32,566 bases of DNA. Origin: an uncultured Clostridia bacterium (GTDB lineage Bacteria > Bacillota > Clostridia > Oscillospirales > Ruminococcaceae). Positions 14,549 through 22,657 of the stretch are shown one piece after another (position 1 is the stretch's first letter; every line of letters begins with the position of its first letter). The translations under genes were made by a program, and so were the position numbers. Below the pieces are notes generated by a model, which was not told the origin of the DNA, made no database searches, and saw nothing but the letters and a program-made list of their open reading frames with translations. The DNA lies in assembly GCA_947623585.1 (NCBI GenBank), contig CANQHA010000019.1, positions 1 through 32,566 of the forward strand, written 5' to 3'.

Positions 14549-15480
14549 ACCATACGGTCATGCTTACGGTGAGATATGCGCAAAAGGTCCTCAATCTGAC
14601 GAACCGATGCGTCAGCTTTCGCCTCGAAAAAGAACGCTATACCCCATATACCGAGCTTCACGGAAAATGGTTCTGCCCCGCCGGCACCGAGATCGCCGAG
14701 GTCGTCGCTGTCATACTTTATATCGACGGCAAGATCAAGCACTACGGCTATCCGACCGCGATAGGATTTTCAAACCAAAACGGCTGCCAGATGCTTGAGG
14801 TCTCGAGCCTCGGATATTCGGCGCAGCTTCTCACAAACCAGTGCCCCGACGGGCTTGTCACCGACGTAAACCTCACAAGCCTCGTCGCAAAAATGCCGAT
14901 AATTCCCGGGGTGACCTATCAGGCGGGAACGCCGACGGTAAACTATGTGAACTATTACGACGGCACCTCGGCTTGGGACGCCATCGTCGCATATTCCTTG
15001 AGGGCTGGCGGGCATTTTCCCTATCTTCAGGGATATAACATGATAAGGACAGACCCCGCAGCCTCGACCGAGATAAGCCTTATGTCAAATCAGCTCGCTT
15101 CAAGGCAGAACGGCTCGGATTATCAGAAGCTGATCTCAAGAATAAGCGAAAAGGACGTTGACGGCACCCCCGACGCCTTTGTCATCACAAACGGTCTAAC
15201 GACCTCGCGGCTCATAGTCAGAACGAAGGAGATAAACTTTGACCGCGAGTGGATCATGGACCCCGACGAGGGGCTTAAGCACCGCATAAACTATTCGATG
15301 CGAGCGATGTTTTTCGACAGCTTCAGTTGGAGGGATTACACCGACTGCGACCTTTTGGACAGCCTGAGCGTCGGCGACGCCGGCTTTAAAGGCGAGATCG
15401 ACAGAATAAGAATAACCGCCTCGGCAAAAAACGGCTTTGTAACTACCGTTTGGTGCTATCACGACGGCTATTGTGTATAA
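14545..15480 (+). CDS. Tail-hub-like protein (XkdQ / gene D type, tentative)
   Basis: The 311-residue protein starts with TTG at 14545 (GGAGGTG at 14529-14535); an ATG at 14560 is possible. The N-terminal region (LTNRCVSFRLEKERYTPYT; GKIKHYGYPTAIGFSNQNG; QMLEVSSLGYSAQLL) resembles the beta-barrel domain of phage hub proteins, and SAWDAIVAYSLRAGGHFPYL resembles the helical segment that follows in XkdQ/late-control-D proteins. If right, a hub is present without any recognisable tail tube, sheath or tape measure. It is the last gene of the module and is followed at once by a bidirectional terminator. Confidence 0.55.
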   Translation: MNHTVMLTVRYAQKVLNLTNRCVSFRLEKERYTPYTELHGKWFCPAGTEIAEVVAVILYIDGKIKHYGYPTAIGFSNQNGCQMLEVSSLGYSAQLLTNQCPDGLVTDVNLTSLVAKMPIIPGVTYQAGTPTVNYVNYYDGTSAWDAIVAYSLRAGGHFPYLQGYNMIRTDPAASTEISLMSNQLASRQNGSDYQKLISRISEKDVDGTPDAFVITNGLTTSRLIVRTKEINFDREWIMDPDEGLKHRINYSMRAMFFDSFSWRDYTDCDLLDSLSVGDAGFKGEIDRIRITASAKNGFVTTVWCYHDGYCV

Positions 15481-15485
15481 AAACA

Positions 15486-15523
15486 AAACGCCTCCCTCTT
15501 TTTATGAGAGGGGGCGTTTTTTA
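15486..15523. terminator. Bidirectional terminator at the end of the phage module
   Basis: AACGCCTCCCTCT and AGAGGGGGCGTT pair with one bulged T, flanked by A-rich sequence on the left and six T residues on the right. It serves the phage-like operon and the convergent ABC transporter operon, whose last stop codon it touches. Confidence 0.85.
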
Positions 15524-16093
15524 TTCGGGGACCCGAACGATTTTGCAGGAAAGCGCCAGCGCTTCTTCCTCGGAATGAGTGACCAAAACGAGGGTCTTTC
15601 CCCTTGCGGCAAGGTCTGTTTCCGAGATCACCGCGGGAAGCGTCTGCGCGTCGATGCCTTTAAAGGGCTCGTCGAGAATTATCATCTCGGGGTCGCAAAG
15701 AAGCGCCCTCGCTATCGCCACGCGCCTGCGCTCTCCGCCCGAAAGCTCGCCCGCAGGCTTTTTTGAAAGCTCGCCGCTTATTCCGAGCCGCGAAAGAAGC
15801 TCGTTTGCGCGGTCGTAAGGCGGCTTCATAACAAGGCGGCAGTTTGCCTCGGCGCAAAGCCCTTCGATCAGCCTGTCCTCCTGAAAAACCGTGCCGAAGC
15901 GGGTTCCTTTTTTTATTATCACCTCGCCCGAATCGGGCTTTATGAGCGACATTATCAGGTTCAAAACGGTGGTTTTTCCCGAGCCCGAACGCCCCATCAG
16001 CGCGGTGCGGGAGCCGTTCTCCAAAGCAAGAGAGAAGCCCGAAAGCACCTGCTGAGCGCCGTATGATTTGTAAACGTTTTTAAGCTCTGTCAT
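15521..16093 (-). CDS. ABC transporter ATP-binding protein (NitT/TauT type)
   Basis: The 190-residue ATPase has Walker A (GRSGSGKTT, from residue 34), Q-loop (VFQEDRL), signature LSGGERRR, Walker B (MIILDEP) and H-loop (VTHSEEEA). It would energise the permease encoded just upstream, which it overlaps by 14 nt. Relatives of the SsuB/TauB type are usually 240-260 residues; here the C-terminal domain after the H-loop is nearly absent, though the core looks complete. The last gene of a four-gene minus-strand cluster. Confidence 0.9.
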   Translation of the reverse strand: MTELKNVYKSYGAQQVLSGFSLALENGSRTALMGRSGSGKTTVLNLIMSLIKPDSGEVIIKKGTRFGTVFQEDRLIEGLCAEANCRLVMKPPYDRANELLSRLGISGELSKKPAGELSGGERRRVAIARALLCDPEMIILDEPFKGIDAQTLPAVISETDLAARGKTLVLVTHSEEEALALSCKIVRVPE

Positions 16094-16877
16094 TTTTCAC
16101 TCCCCCTATTTTTCGGCTCAAAAGCCCGAGAAGCAGCATGAAGAGCTTCTCAAAAAGGGTGCTGACGATGATTATTACAGCGGTCCAAGCCAAAAGGTCT
16201 CCGGTCTCGAAATAGAGTTTAGCCTTATAAAGCCGCTCGCCGACCGAGCCGGAGGATATTCCTATCACCTCGGCGGCGACTCCGCTTTTCCAGCAAAGCC
16301 CGAGCGCGACCGAGCACCCCGAGGCAAGAAACGGCAGCACCTCGGGGAAGTAAATATAAATCAGCGTGCGCAGCCTTCCGATTCTAAAAACGCGGGCCAT
16401 TTCGAGCAGCTTCGGGTCAGCGCTCTCGATTCCCCCGAGAACGTTAAGATATATCACCGGAAAAACCATTAAAAACGAGATGAACATACTTAAATTGCGG
16501 CTGCCGAACCATATTATCGCAAGGATTATGAACGAGGCGACCGGCGTTGCTTTTATCACCGAGGTTATCGGCTGCAAAAGTATTTTTATGAGCGAAAACT
16601 TAACCGAAAGAGAAGCCGAAACGCAGCCGACTATCAGCGCCGAGAAAAAGCCGGTCAGTATCCTTAAAGACGAAAACGCAACCGCCGACCAGAACCCGCC
16701 CGTTGCGCAAAGCTCGAAAAGCCGCTTGAGGGCGGCGCTCGGCGCGCAGATTATCAAATCGCTTCCGACGTAACGCGCCAAAGCCTCCCAGACTAAAATC
16801 CAGAAGGCGACGGCGGCTAAACGGTATATAAAACTTTTGAGATCGGGCTTTTTATCCTTTGAAATAGAAGCTGTCAT
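16080..16877 (-). CDS. ABC transporter permease (NitT/TauT type)
   Basis: The 265-residue inner-membrane permease has about six hydrophobic segments and the BPD_transp_1 coupling region (ESADPKLLEMARVFRIGRLRTLIYIYFPEVLPFLASG) with the EAA-like loop that docks the ATPase. GGAGGAG lies 9 nt before the ATG. It overlaps the binding-protein gene by 26 nt and the ATPase gene by 14 nt. The family imports nitrate, sulfonates, taurine or pyrimidine precursors; the substrate here cannot be read. Confidence 0.9.
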   Translation of the reverse strand: MTASISKDKKPDLKSFIYRLAAVAFWILVWEALARYVGSDLIICAPSAALKRLFELCATGGFWSAVAFSSLRILTGFFSALIVGCVSASLSVKFSLIKILLQPITSVIKATPVASFIILAIIWFGSRNLSMFISFLMVFPVIYLNVLGGIESADPKLLEMARVFRIGRLRTLIYIYFPEVLPFLASGCSVALGLCWKSGVAAEVIGISSGSVGERLYKAKLYFETGDLLAWTAVIIIVSTLFEKLFMLLLGLLSRKIGGVKNDRA

Positions 16878-17946
16878 CGGGAAGCTCTCCTCCGACGGAA
16901 GACGGGTCGCTGTTGAACAAAACGTTGAGATAGGCCGAAACGCTTGCCTGCATATCCTCGCCGGTCAGGCAGACGATGTTGCAGTAAGGCAGCGCTTTTT
17001 TCGCTACGCCCTCGGCCACGATGTCATATTTTCCGACAAGCGCCGCGGCCTCGTCGTTGTGAGAATTGACATATTCGACCGAAGCCGCATAGTCGCTCAT
17101 GAACTGAGAGACGGCCTCGGGGTGAGCCTCCAAAAACTCGCTGCGAACGACTGTAACGCCGGTGACGAGCTGTGTGCCGTCGATCTTCTGCCACTCCTCG
17201 GTGAGGTCGAAAACGATCCTGAGGTTTTCGTTCTGGTTCATCGCAACGGTGACATAGGGCTGAGGCAGCACCGCTATCGCGTCGGTAGATTCGGCCATCT
17301 TTGCGGCGACCTCTGTCGCCTCCGAAAGATATTCGATATTGACGTCGGCGGCGAGGTCTATGCCGTTTGAGGTCAGAATGTAGTTGAGAACGTATTCCGG
17401 CGTGGTGCCCTTGCCGGTCGAATAAATCGTTTTTCCCTTGAGGTCGGCTATCGTCTCAAAGGGCTCCTCGGCGTTTAACGCCGAGGCGGGATCGGAAGCC
17501 GCAAGAATGTAAAGAACTCCGAGAGTGTTGATATCGAGAACCTTGATGCCCTTTTCGGTCTTTTTGTAGAGCACCGAGGCGAGGTTGCAGGGAACGTTGG
17601 CGCAGTCGATTTCTCCGCCCACCAAAAGCCCGACGATCTCATCGGCGGTGCCGTAAATTGAAACGTCATATTCGGCGGCGGTAAGGCCGTTGTCGGAATC
17701 GTCCATCAGCTTGACCATTCCCATGGTGGTCGGGCCTTTCAGAGAAGCTATCCGCACCGAGACCGGCTCGGCCTCGGGGGTATCCGCCTCGGGAACGTCG
17801 GCAACATTCTCGCCCGAAGAGTCGTTTGAAACGACTGCGGGCTCGCCGTCGGCCGAGGGGGTATTGTTCTCGCCGCCGCAGGCGGTAAAGCTCATGACGA
17901 CGAGAACCGATGAAAGGATAATAATAAGGAGTTTTCTGAAATTCAC
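16852..17946 (-). CDS. ABC transporter substrate-binding lipoprotein
   Basis: The 364-residue protein has a lipoprotein signal (hydrophobic 5-19, lipobox FTAC with C23), a low-complexity acidic linker (24-62) and an SBP fold of the NMT1/NitT-TauT type beginning RIASLKGPTTMGMVKLM, with TIYSTGKGTTPEYVLNYIL and AVLPQPYVTVAM segments. It would be anchored to the outer face of the membrane and feed the permease. No ligand can be assigned. It follows the Crp/Fnr-type regulator gene by 21 nt, so regulator and transporter are probably one operon. Confidence 0.9.
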   Translation of the reverse strand: MNFRKLLIIILSSVLVVMSFTACGGENNTPSADGEPAVVSNDSSGENVADVPEADTPEAEPVSVRIASLKGPTTMGMVKLMDDSDNGLTAAEYDVSIYGTADEIVGLLVGGEIDCANVPCNLASVLYKKTEKGIKVLDINTLGVLYILAASDPASALNAEEPFETIADLKGKTIYSTGKGTTPEYVLNYILTSNGIDLAADVNIEYLSEATEVAAKMAESTDAIAVLPQPYVTVAMNQNENLRIVFDLTEEWQKIDGTQLVTGVTVVRSEFLEAHPEAVSQFMSDYAASVEYVNSHNDEAAALVGKYDIVAEGVAKKALPYCNIVCLTGEDMQASVSAYLNVLFNSDPSSVGGELPDDSFYFKG

Positions 17947-17967
17947 GGAAATATACCTCTTTCTGAA

Positions 17968-18594
17968 TTATTTCGGGCCGCAGAGAATTATTCTTCCGCC
18001 CGGAAGCTGTTTTATTTCGTTTGAAACCGCAAGCGCGTTCAGCGCTCGAAAAAGCGACGAGCGTGAAATTCCGAGACGGCGCGCAAGCTCGTCTTTGGGA
18101 AAACCGAGCCGAACCTCGCCGTTTTGAGCCTCGGTCTGAAGATAAAGTCTGAGGCGCTCGGTGCTGTCCTGAACCGAGACGAGCCTTAAACGCTCGGCGA
18201 GATAAAGCATTTTCTCGTTGCAAAGGCGAACGTAGCGATACATCAGCCCGCTGTCCTCCGCCAAAAGGCGCGCAAATTCCTCTTTCCGTATGAAAAGAAC
18301 GCTTGAGCGCACTCTTGCCCGCAGAACGGTCGGCATTTTCTCGCGGACGAAAATGTTGCAGATGCCAAACTCGCCCCCTCGGTTCATCACCGAGACCGAG
18401 CCCGAATCCGCCGCGCCGACGCTCAGGCTTCCGGTCACCACCACCCCGACGCACTCGACGCCGTTTTGCGTCTCCGAGACGGTATCGCCCCGCCGAAAGG
18501 TCTTTGTGAACACGCCTTTGAGCGCCGAGGGCGAGATTCCCCGAAAAAGCGAAGAGCTTTCAAGCGCCCGCATGACGGCCTCGCGATCCTCCAT
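17968..18594 (-). CDS. Crp/Fnr family transcriptional regulator
   Basis: The 208-residue protein has an N-terminal cyclic-nucleotide-binding-like beta roll (about 10-120), a dimerisation helix (MYRYVRLCNEKMLYLAERL) and a winged helix with KDELARRLGISRSSLFRALNAL as the recognition region. It lacks an N-terminal cysteine cluster of Fnr type, so the effector is unknown. GGGGGAAT precedes the ATG at 18594; the frame extends to 18660 but that part spans the promoter. It heads the ABC importer operon and probably controls it. A 14-bp dyad at 18654-18667 lies in activator position upstream of its promoter. Confidence 0.9.
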   Translation of the reverse strand: MEDREAVMRALESSSLFRGISPSALKGVFTKTFRRGDTVSETQNGVECVGVVVTGSLSVGAADSGSVSVMNRGGEFGICNIFVREKMPTVLRARVRSSVLFIRKEEFARLLAEDSGLMYRYVRLCNEKMLYLAERLRLVSVQDSTERLRLYLQTEAQNGEVRLGFPKDELARRLGISRSSLFRALNALAVSNEIKQLPGGRIILCGPK

Positions 18595-18618
18595 AGTATA
18601 TTCCCCCGATGTTTTAAA

Positions 18619-18648
18619 ATTATAACGTAAATGAAAATAAAGTGTAAA
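18619..18648 (-). promoter_or_regulatory. Promoter of the Crp/Fnr-ABC operon
   Basis: On the minus strand TTTACA (18648-18643), 18 bp and a perfect TATAAT (18624-18619). Confidence 0.75.
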
Positions 18649-18653
18649 CTTAT

Positions 18654-18667
18654 GTGTCATATGATAC
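18654..18667. promoter_or_regulatory. Candidate Crp-type operator
   Basis: GTGTCATATGATAC is an inverted repeat with one mismatch per arm, located 6 bp upstream of the -35 box of the regulator's own promoter. The position suits an activator or autoregulatory site; binding is inferred. Confidence 0.4.
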
Positions 18668-18798
18668 TATATTTTGAGAGGCGTGTCAAGAGGGTAGAAG
18701 ATAGAAGTTAGAAATTAGATGTTAGAGTTTTAAGGTGTCGCCTTCGGCGACATATTTGGACTTTGTGAAAATGCGGGCGGAGTGGGCGCGGTTGCGCA
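18668..18798. other. Intergenic stretch with short repeats
   Basis: A purine-rich run of short near-repeats (TAGAAGATAGAAGTTAGAAA) is followed by a TGTCGCC-TTC-GGCGACA hairpin (18736-18752). No gene is seen. Confidence 0.5.
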
Positions 18799-18904
18799 GG
18801 TTTGCGGGGGCGAAGCCCGCGTCCCGCAGGGACGCCGACCGCCCTCAAAGAGGGCGGCGCCGGCGCTTCGCGCCGGAGGCTTCGCCGCGCACCGAGTGCG
18901 GGCT
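18799..18904 (+). repeat. R2 GC-rich repeat, copy 1
   Basis: About 106 bp with an almost identical copy at 22166-22272. It contains the strings GTCCCGCAGGGACGCCG and GGCGCCGGCGCTTCGCGCCG and a variable hairpin whose stem differs between copies but still pairs (CCGCCCTC/GAGGGCGG here). It lies 55 bp left of R1 copy B. Confidence 0.8.
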
Positions 18905-18958
18905 AACGCCGATCGAGGGGAAAGCGGCAAGTCGGCGGGCTTGTGCGCGGCGAGTGGG

Positions 18959-19183
18959 TAAAAGGTATCCATATTTTCCTCTGCCGGAAAATATGGATGC
19001 TATCGTTTAGCACCCCACCCCCGGCGGACGGACTGCGGAGAGGCTAAGTTTGTGAGGCCCCCTCCCCTCAAAGGGGAGGGGGCTTCGATATGTAGTGCTT
19101 CACTACAAACTTTTGACGGGGGTGGGGTGATGAGCGATAGCATTCCTCTTCCCCTCACGCATGGGGAAGAGGAATACCTTTTA
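18959..19183 (+). repeat. R1 structured repeat, copy B
   Basis: A 225-bp unit with terminal GTAAAAGGTAT/ATACCTTTTAC. The closing stem is GCTATCG/CGATAGC plus CACCCCACCCCCG/CGGGGGTGGGGTG. The central hairpin is GCCCCCTCCCCTC/GGGGAGGGGGC, a short fourth arm is GTAGTG-CTT-CACTAC, and the right hairpin is ATTCCTCTTCCCC/GGGGAAGAGGAAT. Right-hairpin sequence differs from copies A and C while pairing is kept. Confidence 0.88.
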
Positions 19184-19399
19184 CCCGCTCAGCCCGGCTT
19201 CCTCCAAACGCAGGTATAAACCCTCACCCCGTCAGCTTTTCGCTTCAACGCCCTTGCAACAGATGGCGAGATGAATACCTTTCCCCCCTCAAACGCCTGA
19301 GCCTACGCCCCTCTCTCTCATTCCCTCCAAAAACTTCTCCGCAAATTGCGCAATTTCAACGAAACTGCACCGTTTGCGGCAGTTTTTTGACGCCGAATC
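19184..19399. other. Pyrimidine-rich intergenic stretch with an R1 remnant
   Basis: GGCGAGATGAATACCTTT at about 19268-19285 resembles an R1 right end. GCAAATTGCGCAATTTC and CCGTTTGCGGCAG form small inverted repeats nearer the promoter. No gene is seen. Confidence 0.45.
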
Positions 19400-19428
19400 T
19401 TGACACGCGGGCAAAAATATGCTATATC
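19400..19428 (+). promoter_or_regulatory. Promoter of the EAL gene
   Basis: TTGACA (19400-19405), 17 bp and TATATC (19423-19428). The leader to the start codon is about 60 nt. Confidence 0.65.
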
Positions 19429-19494
19429 AATATTATACATATCATGGGCTAAATGCTTTATTTATGAGATTATTGACGAAAAGAGATGACGGAT

Positions 19495-22104
19495 ATGTCC
19501 GAGCAAAATACTCAAAAATGGAACCTGCTTTTCGGTACCGAATGGAGCAAGATACTTGGGATATGTCCGGAAATCGGCGGTTTTCTCATGAATCACACTA
19601 CCCGCGAGGTGATTTTGGACGAAAACGCAAAGAAGCTGACCGAATACGGCGACGAGCTTGATTATGACACGATGGCTGACTTTTTGTCATTGATCTCGCA
19701 GAAATCCACCTCTTTTGCGAGGCTTTTGCCCTGCGTTTTTTACAAGGACGACGAATTCACCGCCGGAATACTCAGGTGGCACTATGACTTCTCGGGCCAG
19801 CAGGCAAAAAATGTCGTGCCGATATTTGAGAAGCCTCAGCTTGTTTCGTCGGTCACAAAAACCAACTCGCCTTATCTTCTTGCGCTGCTCGAATTTTCGA
19901 TGTCCGACGGCAGCCCGCTGACCGAGGCTCATGTTTTCGGCTCGCTTGCGGCTGTTGGCCGAGCGCTTCCGGGCGATCCGGTGTTCAGCGCGGAATATAA
20001 AAACTGCTTCTGGGTCTATCTGCCCGGATTCAGCGGAGACGCCGAGGAATGTATCAAAGCCGCGCAGACCCTTGTCAAAGCCTCGGGGCAGGCCGACGGT
20101 CTCGGCGGCGCGAGCATCAACGGAAGGTATATAACCTTCTCGGCGGGAATAGCGATAGTCGGCGGAGCGCCGGAATTAAGGCTTCGCACGGCAGAATTTG
20201 CGCTTTATCAGGCAAAGCTCGAGGGAAAAGAAAATATCGTCGTATTCTCGCAGGATCAGTATGACAAGTCAAAGGGCGAGTACGAGAAGATGAGCAGGTT
20301 CTCACGGCTTCTCAACGAAAACCTCTTTATATACCATTTCCAGCCGATAGTCAGCGCCCGTGACGGCGAGGTCGTCGCATATGAGATGCTGATGCGTTCC
20401 GACAGCAGCATAGGAATGTTCCCGCTTGAGATCTTGGACTGCGCCGAAAAAACGCAGCGCCTTTACGATATCGAAAAGGCGACGATCTCGAACGCGCTCG
20501 CTATTATGGAGAAGAATCAGGACGTTTTCAAAAAACGCAAGCTGTATGTAAACTCCATAACCGCGCATATGCTTACCGACGCCGACTGGAACGACCTCGT
20601 AAACCGCTATGGCGAGCTTATGGAGAAAATGGTGGTCGAATTCACCGAGCAGACCGAGCTGAGCGATCAGGAGGCCCAACGTATCCGCGACAGGCTCGGC
20701 CGCTCGAACATCAAAATAGCCATCGACGATTTCGGCACCGGCTATTCAAACACCTCTAACCTTATTAAATATAACCCCGACGTTGTGAAGATCGACCGCG
20801 TTCTTATTGAGGGAATAGACGGAAAGCCCTCGATAAGAAAACTGGTCTCGGGCTTCATTGAGTTTATTCATGAGAACGGCTATCTCGCTCTCGCCGAGGG
20901 CGTCGAGACCTATGAGGAGCTGAGAACGATGATCCAGCTCGGCGCCGACCTGATACAGGGCTTCTATGTCTCAAAGCCCAAGCCCGTTATGCTTTACGCG
21001 GTGTCGGACAGCATTTGCAAGGATATCGAGACGATAAACCTCATAAATTCCGGCACGATCTCGCGCTTATATCACCCCAAGGACGGCGAAGAGGTTGACC
21101 TTTATATGGTCAAGAGCGACGGATATAACACCGTTTTCATCGACGTTCCGAGCGTGACCCTCAAAGGAAGAAAAGACCTTTATCTCGACGTTGTGATTAA
21201 CGTCAAGAGCGAGGTCAAAACCGATATCACCTTTGAAAACGTCAAGCTGAAAGCCGAATCGTTCGAGTCTCCGATAATGCTTTTGGGAGACAGGGCGGAC
21301 GTTACCATGCATATCGTCGGCAAAAACGAGCTTGACGGCAAGGGGATTTTGGTGCCTAAGCTCGCAAATCTCACCGTCGACGGCAACGGCGAGCTGACCG
21401 TTATCTCAAATTCAGAGGATTGCTTCGCCATCGGAGCCGACAGTCAAAGCTCGTTCGGAAACATCGTTCTCAACATGGACGGCGGAAAGCTGCACGTTGT
21501 TGCGAACGGCGACAGGGTGACGGCCTTGGGCGGCGGACTTAACGACAATTTCAGCGTTATAAGAATCCTCAGCGGCGATACCGATATCACCTGCTCGGGA
21601 AGATATTGCGTCGGAATAGGCGTCGCGAACGGCGGAGCTATCGTTGACATCGACGGCTGCTCCTGCTCGGTAAATTCGACCGCGCCCGACAATGTTGCGA
21701 TAGGCTCGTTCAGCGGCAAAACCGACATCGAGATCAAGAGCTTCAGCCTGAAAATAGGACTCAGCGGAATAAATCTTGCCGGCGTCGGCTCGCTTGAGGG
21801 CGGAAGCGGAAAGGTATCGCTTTACGGCGGCGCGATGACCTCGGAGATGCGCGGCAGAAACATCAACAGCGTCGGCACGAGAAGCGGCCACCTCAACTGC
21901 CATTCCTCGGGCGTCAGCTTCAATATGTACGCCGAGGGCGGCTCGGTCTCGGGCATAGGCGACATGACCGGCTCGGGCGACGTGACCCTTGAAAACGGCG
22001 GTCTGACCGTCGATTTCAGAACCGGCGAGGGCCTCGCCTACGGCAGCCGCAGCGGCATTACGAAGATAACGAATGTTGATGAGAAGATAAAGATAAATGC
22101 GTGA
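19495..22104 (+). CDS. EAL-domain c-di-GMP phosphodiesterase fused to a beta-solenoid-like domain
   Basis: The 869-residue protein has no signal peptide or membrane segment. Residues 150-255 look like a degenerate GGDEF domain (ITFSAGIAIV; LRTAEFALYQAKLEGKENIVVF) without a GGDEF motif. Residues 272-505 are an EAL domain with the usual metal and catalytic residues present: E297 (YEMLMR, a variant of EALxR), N353, E382, D411/D412 (DDFGTGYS), K432 (VKID), E468 (AEGVET) and Q488 (QGF). It should therefore hydrolyse c-di-GMP. From about 530 to the end lies a repetitive glycine-rich beta region with recurring G-x-V-x-GIG-like turns at roughly 30-45-residue spacing, resembling a parallel beta-helix or carbohydrate-binding solenoid. 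That fusion is unusual. The ATG at 19495 is preferred over 19486 because AAAGAG is better spaced. It is monocistronic, between two repeat blocks. Confidence 0.88.
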   Translation: MSEQNTQKWNLLFGTEWSKILGICPEIGGFLMNHTTREVILDENAKKLTEYGDELDYDTMADFLSLISQKSTSFARLLPCVFYKDDEFTAGILRWHYDFSGQQAKNVVPIFEKPQLVSSVTKTNSPYLLALLEFSMSDGSPLTEAHVFGSLAAVGRALPGDPVFSAEYKNCFWVYLPGFSGDAEECIKAAQTLVKASGQADGLGGASINGRYITFSAGIAIVGGAPELRLRTAEFALYQAKLEGKENIVVFSQDQYDKSKGEYEKMSRFSRLLNENLFIYHFQPIVSARDGEVVAYEMLMRSDSSIGMFPLEILDCAEKTQRLYDIEKATISNALAIMEKNQDVFKKRKLYVNSITAHMLTDADWNDLVNRYGELMEKMVVEFTEQTELSDQEAQRIRDRLGRSNIKIAIDDFGTGYSNTSNLIKYNPDVVKIDRVLIEGIDGKPSIRKLVSGFIEFIHENGYLALAEGVETYEELRTMIQLGADLIQGFYVSKPKPVMLYAVSDSICKDIETINLINSGTISRLYHPKDGEEVDLYMVKSDGYNTVFIDVPSVTLKGRKDLYLDVVINVKSEVKTDITFENVKLKAESFESPIMLLGDRADVTMHIVGKNELDGKGILVPKLANLTVDGNGELTVISNSEDCFAIGADSQSSFGNIVLNMDGGKLHVVANGDRVTALGGGLNDNFSVIRILSGDTDITCSGRYCVGIGVANGGAIVDIDGCSCSVNSTAPDNVAIGSFSGKTDIEIKSFSLKIGLSGINLAGVGSLEGGSGKVSLYGGAMTSEMRGRNINSVGTRSGHLNCHSSGVSFNMYAEGGSVSGIGDMTGSGDVTLENGGLTVDFRTGEGLAYGSRSGITKITNVDEKIKINA

Positions 22105-22120
22105 GCGCAGGAAAATAAGG

Positions 22121-22144
22121 GCAGCCCTCTCGGGCTGCTTTTTT
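22121..22144 (+). terminator. Terminator of the EAL gene
   Basis: GCAGCCC-TCTC-GGGCTGC followed by six T residues. Confidence 0.92.
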
Positions 22145-22165
22145 GATGTTTTGTGCGTTGAGGCG

Positions 22166-22272
22166 GGTTTGTGGGGGCGAAGCCCCGCGTCCCGCAGGGA
22201 CGCCGCCCGACCCCAAAGGGGTCGGCGCCGGCGCTTCGCGCCGGAGGCTTCGCCGCGCACGGAGTGCGGGCT
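22166..22272 (+). repeat. R2 GC-rich repeat, copy 2
   Basis: Near-identical to 18799-18904, with a compensated hairpin (CCGACCCC/GGGGTCGG in place of CCGCCCTC/GAGGGCGG). Both copies are followed by GAGGGGAAAGCG-like sequence and then by an R1 copy, so R2 and R1 form a composite block that flanks the EAL gene on both sides in direct orientation. Confidence 0.8.
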
Positions 22273-22335
22273 GGCGCAAACTGAGGGGAAGCGAAATGAG
22301 ACGACGGGGTGCGTGTGAGCCGAACTAAGCTGTAA

Positions 22336-22433
22336 TAAGGTATCTATATTTCCCCACTGCCTCGCCGGCCGCAAGCACATGACTTGCGGCGCTTTTTCAC
22401 ACTTTCTGCGTAGTGCGTAGATTGAACAGCCGC
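22336..22433 (+). repeat. R1 left-end remnant and outer flank
   Basis: AAGGTATCTATATTTCCCC at about 22338 is a decayed R1 left end. It is followed by CATGACTTGCGGC, ACTTTCTGCG and ATTGAACAGCCGC, which match the sequence left of copy A (CTGACTTACGGC, ACTTTCTGCGG, TTGAACAGTCGC). This defines an outer segment of the repeat about 60 bp long. Confidence 0.6.
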
Positions 22434-22657
22434 TAAAAAGGTATCCATATTTTCCTCTGCCGGAAAATATGGATGCTATTGGGAGTCACCCCACCCCCGC
22501 TATGCTGCCTGCGGGCAGGAAAGATATCGAAGCCCCCGCCCCTCGAGGGGCGGGGGCGTTGCCATGTAGCGCTTCACTACAAACCCCGCCGGGGGTGGGG
22601 TGACTTAAAATAGCATGAAATCACTCCCTCGAAAGAGGGAGTGATTGAATACCTTTA
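22434..22657 (+). repeat. R1 structured repeat, copy C
   Basis: A 224-bp unit. The closing stem reads GCTATT/AATAGC plus AGTCACCCC/GGGGTGACT, where copies B and D read GCTATCG/CGATAGC, so pairing is kept by paired changes. The right hairpin AATCACTCCCTC-GAAA-GAGGGAGTGATT is perfect. Confidence 0.88.

Noticed and set aside
18735-19010. A 91-codon frame through the R2 and R1 repeats
   Set aside because: It consists of arginine-rich translation of GC hairpins, repeated at 22097-22318, with no start signal.
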